A DNA stretch of 64,000 bases from Scylla paramamosain (lineage: Eukaryota > Arthropoda > Malacostraca > Decapoda > Portunidae), in assembly GCF_035594125.1 (NCBI RefSeq), contig NC_087151.1:23171079-23235078 (forward strand). The letters are read 5' to 3'. The notes below the pieces were generated by a model that searched no databases, was not told the DNA's origin, and was given only the letters and a program-made list of their open reading frames with translations. The position numbers and the translations under genes were made by a program. Position 1 is the first letter of the stretch; each line of letters opens with the position of its first letter. Positions 61,766 through 64,000 of the stretch are shown piece by piece.

Positions 61766-64000
61766 GGTTTTTAAGTTTCTCAGCTACCAAAACGCAAAAA
61801 AAAAAAAAAAAAAACACGTACAAAGTAGCCTATATAAAGAAACGAAAAGACATCCATCACAAACTTGTAATATGAGTGTTTTTGATGTCCTAAGGTATCA
61901 GAAAGCTTAAACAAGTTAATAGTACATTATACTGGGAAACAGACCAACATTACCAAAAACGTTTACTATGAGTCTTATTCACCATTTTAAGTACCAAAAC
62001 GCTAAAATGCATATAAAGAGACCTATATGAAAGAACAAAACTACATTATCAAAGTGCATGCAAAGCACACTATATTGGAAATGAAAACAACTTTACCAAA
62101 AACGAGGTTTTTGAGGAATCAAAACGCTAAAACGCAAGCACAACACCCTTTATGGAGAAACGGAAACACTTTATAAAAAAAATGTATTTTTGAGTGTTTT
62201 TGAACTTTTTACGTACCCAAACACCCTTTCTGAAGAAACAAAACGACATTACCTAAAACATGTGTTTTGAGTTATTTTCATTTTATTTTATTAGGTAACA
62301 ACACGTCAAAATAAATGCAAAGTAGACAGTATCAGGAAACTAAACGTTATTACCACAAATGTCTCCGATGTGTGTTTTTAAGGTTCTTAGTTGCTGAAAC
62401 ACTAAAACACATGAATATTTCTCTGTATTTTAGAAACAATATCTATATCAAAAATGTGTATTATGAGTGTGATTCACCATGTTAAATACCAAAATGCCAA
62501 AATGCATACAAGTAACCCTTTTTGAAGAAACAGAGAAATATTTCCAAAAACGTGTGCTTTAAGTATTTTTCAGTTTCTCAGGTACCAAAATGCGGAAACA
62601 CATGCAAAGTAGCCAATGTATGGAAATTAAATTAGATAATCACAAAAGTGTGTTATCAGTGTTTTTGATGTTCTTATGTATCAGAACGCTAAAACACGTG
62701 AATAGTACTCTATATTGGGAGAGAGATTAATATTACCAAAAAAACGTGTACTATGAGTCTTATTCACCATGTTAGATACCAAAACGCCAAAATGCATAAA
62801 AAAGAAATCTATATGAAGAACCTGAACTACTTTACCTAAAATATGTATTATAAATGTTTTTGAATTTGCTAGGTACTAAAACGTCAAAATGCATGCAAAA
62901 CACACTATATTTGAAAATAAAATAACATTACCGAAAAACGTGGGTTTTGATGGTTTTCAACTGTTTACGTGCCGAAACGCTAAAACGCATTCAAAACATA
63001 AGACTCATTTATGGAGAAATCGAACAACTTTATTTTAAATGTATTTTTAGTGATTTTTGAGCTTGTTAGGTAACAAAACCCCAAAATGCATGCAAAACAC
63101 TCTATATACAATAATGAGATGACAGGTCCAGAAACGTGTCATTTGCGTGTTTTTGAGCATATCAGCCACATTAAAAAGCATGGAAAACACCCGATATAAG
63201 AAAATTAAAGAATATTACCAAAATCGTGTATTTTGACGGTTATTAAGCTTGTAACATACCAAAACTTTAAAATGGACGCAAAAATACACTTCCTGGTGAA
63301 AAAGAACATTACAAAAAACGGATGTTTTAAGTCTGTTTGAGTTTATCAAAACGACAAAACACATGGAAATATGCTAATTGTGGATACAATGATAGTATTA
63401 CAAACGTATTTGACAAGTGTTTTTAAGGTTCACTGGTGCTGAAACGCTAAAACATGTTAATACTACTTTATGTTTAGTAACAGAATGTAATTAACAAAAA
63501 TGTGCATTATGAGTCTTATTTACCGTGTTAGGCACCAAAACGACAAAATGCATAAAAAGAAATCTATATGAAGAAACAGAACTACAATACCAATAACATG
63601 TATTATGAATGTTAGGTACCAAAACGCCAAAGTGCATACAAAGCACACGAAATTAGAAAAGAAAACATCACCAAAAAAGTGTCTTTTTAGTGTTTTCAAA
63701 CTAGTTACGTACCAAAACACTAAAACGCACGCAAAATAAATAAATATATAAATAAAAAATAAATAAATAAATAAATAAAATAAATAAATAAATAAAATGG
63801 ATAAAACAGAGCAACTTCATCAAAAGAGTGTATTTTAAGTGTTTTTTCGTCTTGTTAGATACCAGACATACAAAATGCATGGAAAGCATCCTATATCGGG
63901 TAATGAAACAACATTACCAGAAACCTGTCATTTTCTTGTTTTGAGCATACAAGGCACCAAAAATCTAAAAGCATGGAAAACATCTCATTTGGGAAAGCTA
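61766..64000 (-). repeat. 97-bp satellite array, reverse orientation, runs off the window
   Basis: Reverse-oriented monomers to the end of the window, with an AAAT-type tract at about 63733-63797. Nothing coding is visible. Confidence 0.88.

Overview
The window looks like a repeat-dominated arthropod genome, most likely a decapod crustacean. No bacterial, rRNA or tRNA gene is convincing. The evidence is eukaryotic: several mutated APE-type LINEs, very long (TA)n, (CT)n, (TG)n, (AAG)n and (GTT)n microsatellites, a Maverick/Polinton (adintovirus-like) insertion, and one possible four-disulfide-core (WAP-like) exon. The decapod assignment is inference; nothing in the sequence fixes the species. 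No intact host gene is visible.

About 60-65% of the window is one AT-rich satellite. Its monomer is about 97 bp, and each carries a core resembling GCGTTTTGGTACCTAA. Where it is best preserved (about 24.9-26.5 kb) five monomer subtypes recur in fixed order, giving a higher-order period of about 480 bp. The array reads on the + strand at 1-1982, 5354-6675, 18191-30048, 30448-31262, 34589-41734 and 43536-44664. It reads on the - strand at 2605-5353, 30049-30447 and from 48066 to the end. A 2.75-kb piece is present as an inverted pair (2605-5353 and 38948-41734), and part of it appears a third time at 1-1500.

From about 6676 to 18190 the satellite is interrupted by an 11.5-kb, 5'-truncated Polinton with all genes on the + strand. 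The order is protein-primed DNA polymerase B, packaging ATPase, DDE integrase with a C-terminal chromodomain, two small overlapping late genes, a macro-domain (ADP-ribose-binding) gene, penton, a basic Gly-rich late protein, major capsid protein and adenain-type protease. Replication (polymerase), chromosomal integration (integrase), genome packaging (ATPase), capsid assembly (major capsid, penton, small late proteins) and maturation (protease) are thus all represented. Almost every gene has in-frame stops or frameshifts, so this is a fossil. The major capsid gene is the main long open frame left. The penton gene is split by a roughly 0.9-kb GC-rich insertion whose edges resemble the 28S rDNA target of R2 retrotransposons.

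Other insertions are LINE-A (EN-RT, about 3.3 kb when nearly full length) at 1983-2508, 31263-34588, 41869-43535, 46205-48065 (itself split) and 59036-61765, and a CR1-like LINE-B at 55231-57708. Between 44.66 and 46.2 kb there is a dense microsatellite cluster. The satellite changes orientation across this cluster and the LINE-A copy beside it, and the WAP-like exon lies inside it.
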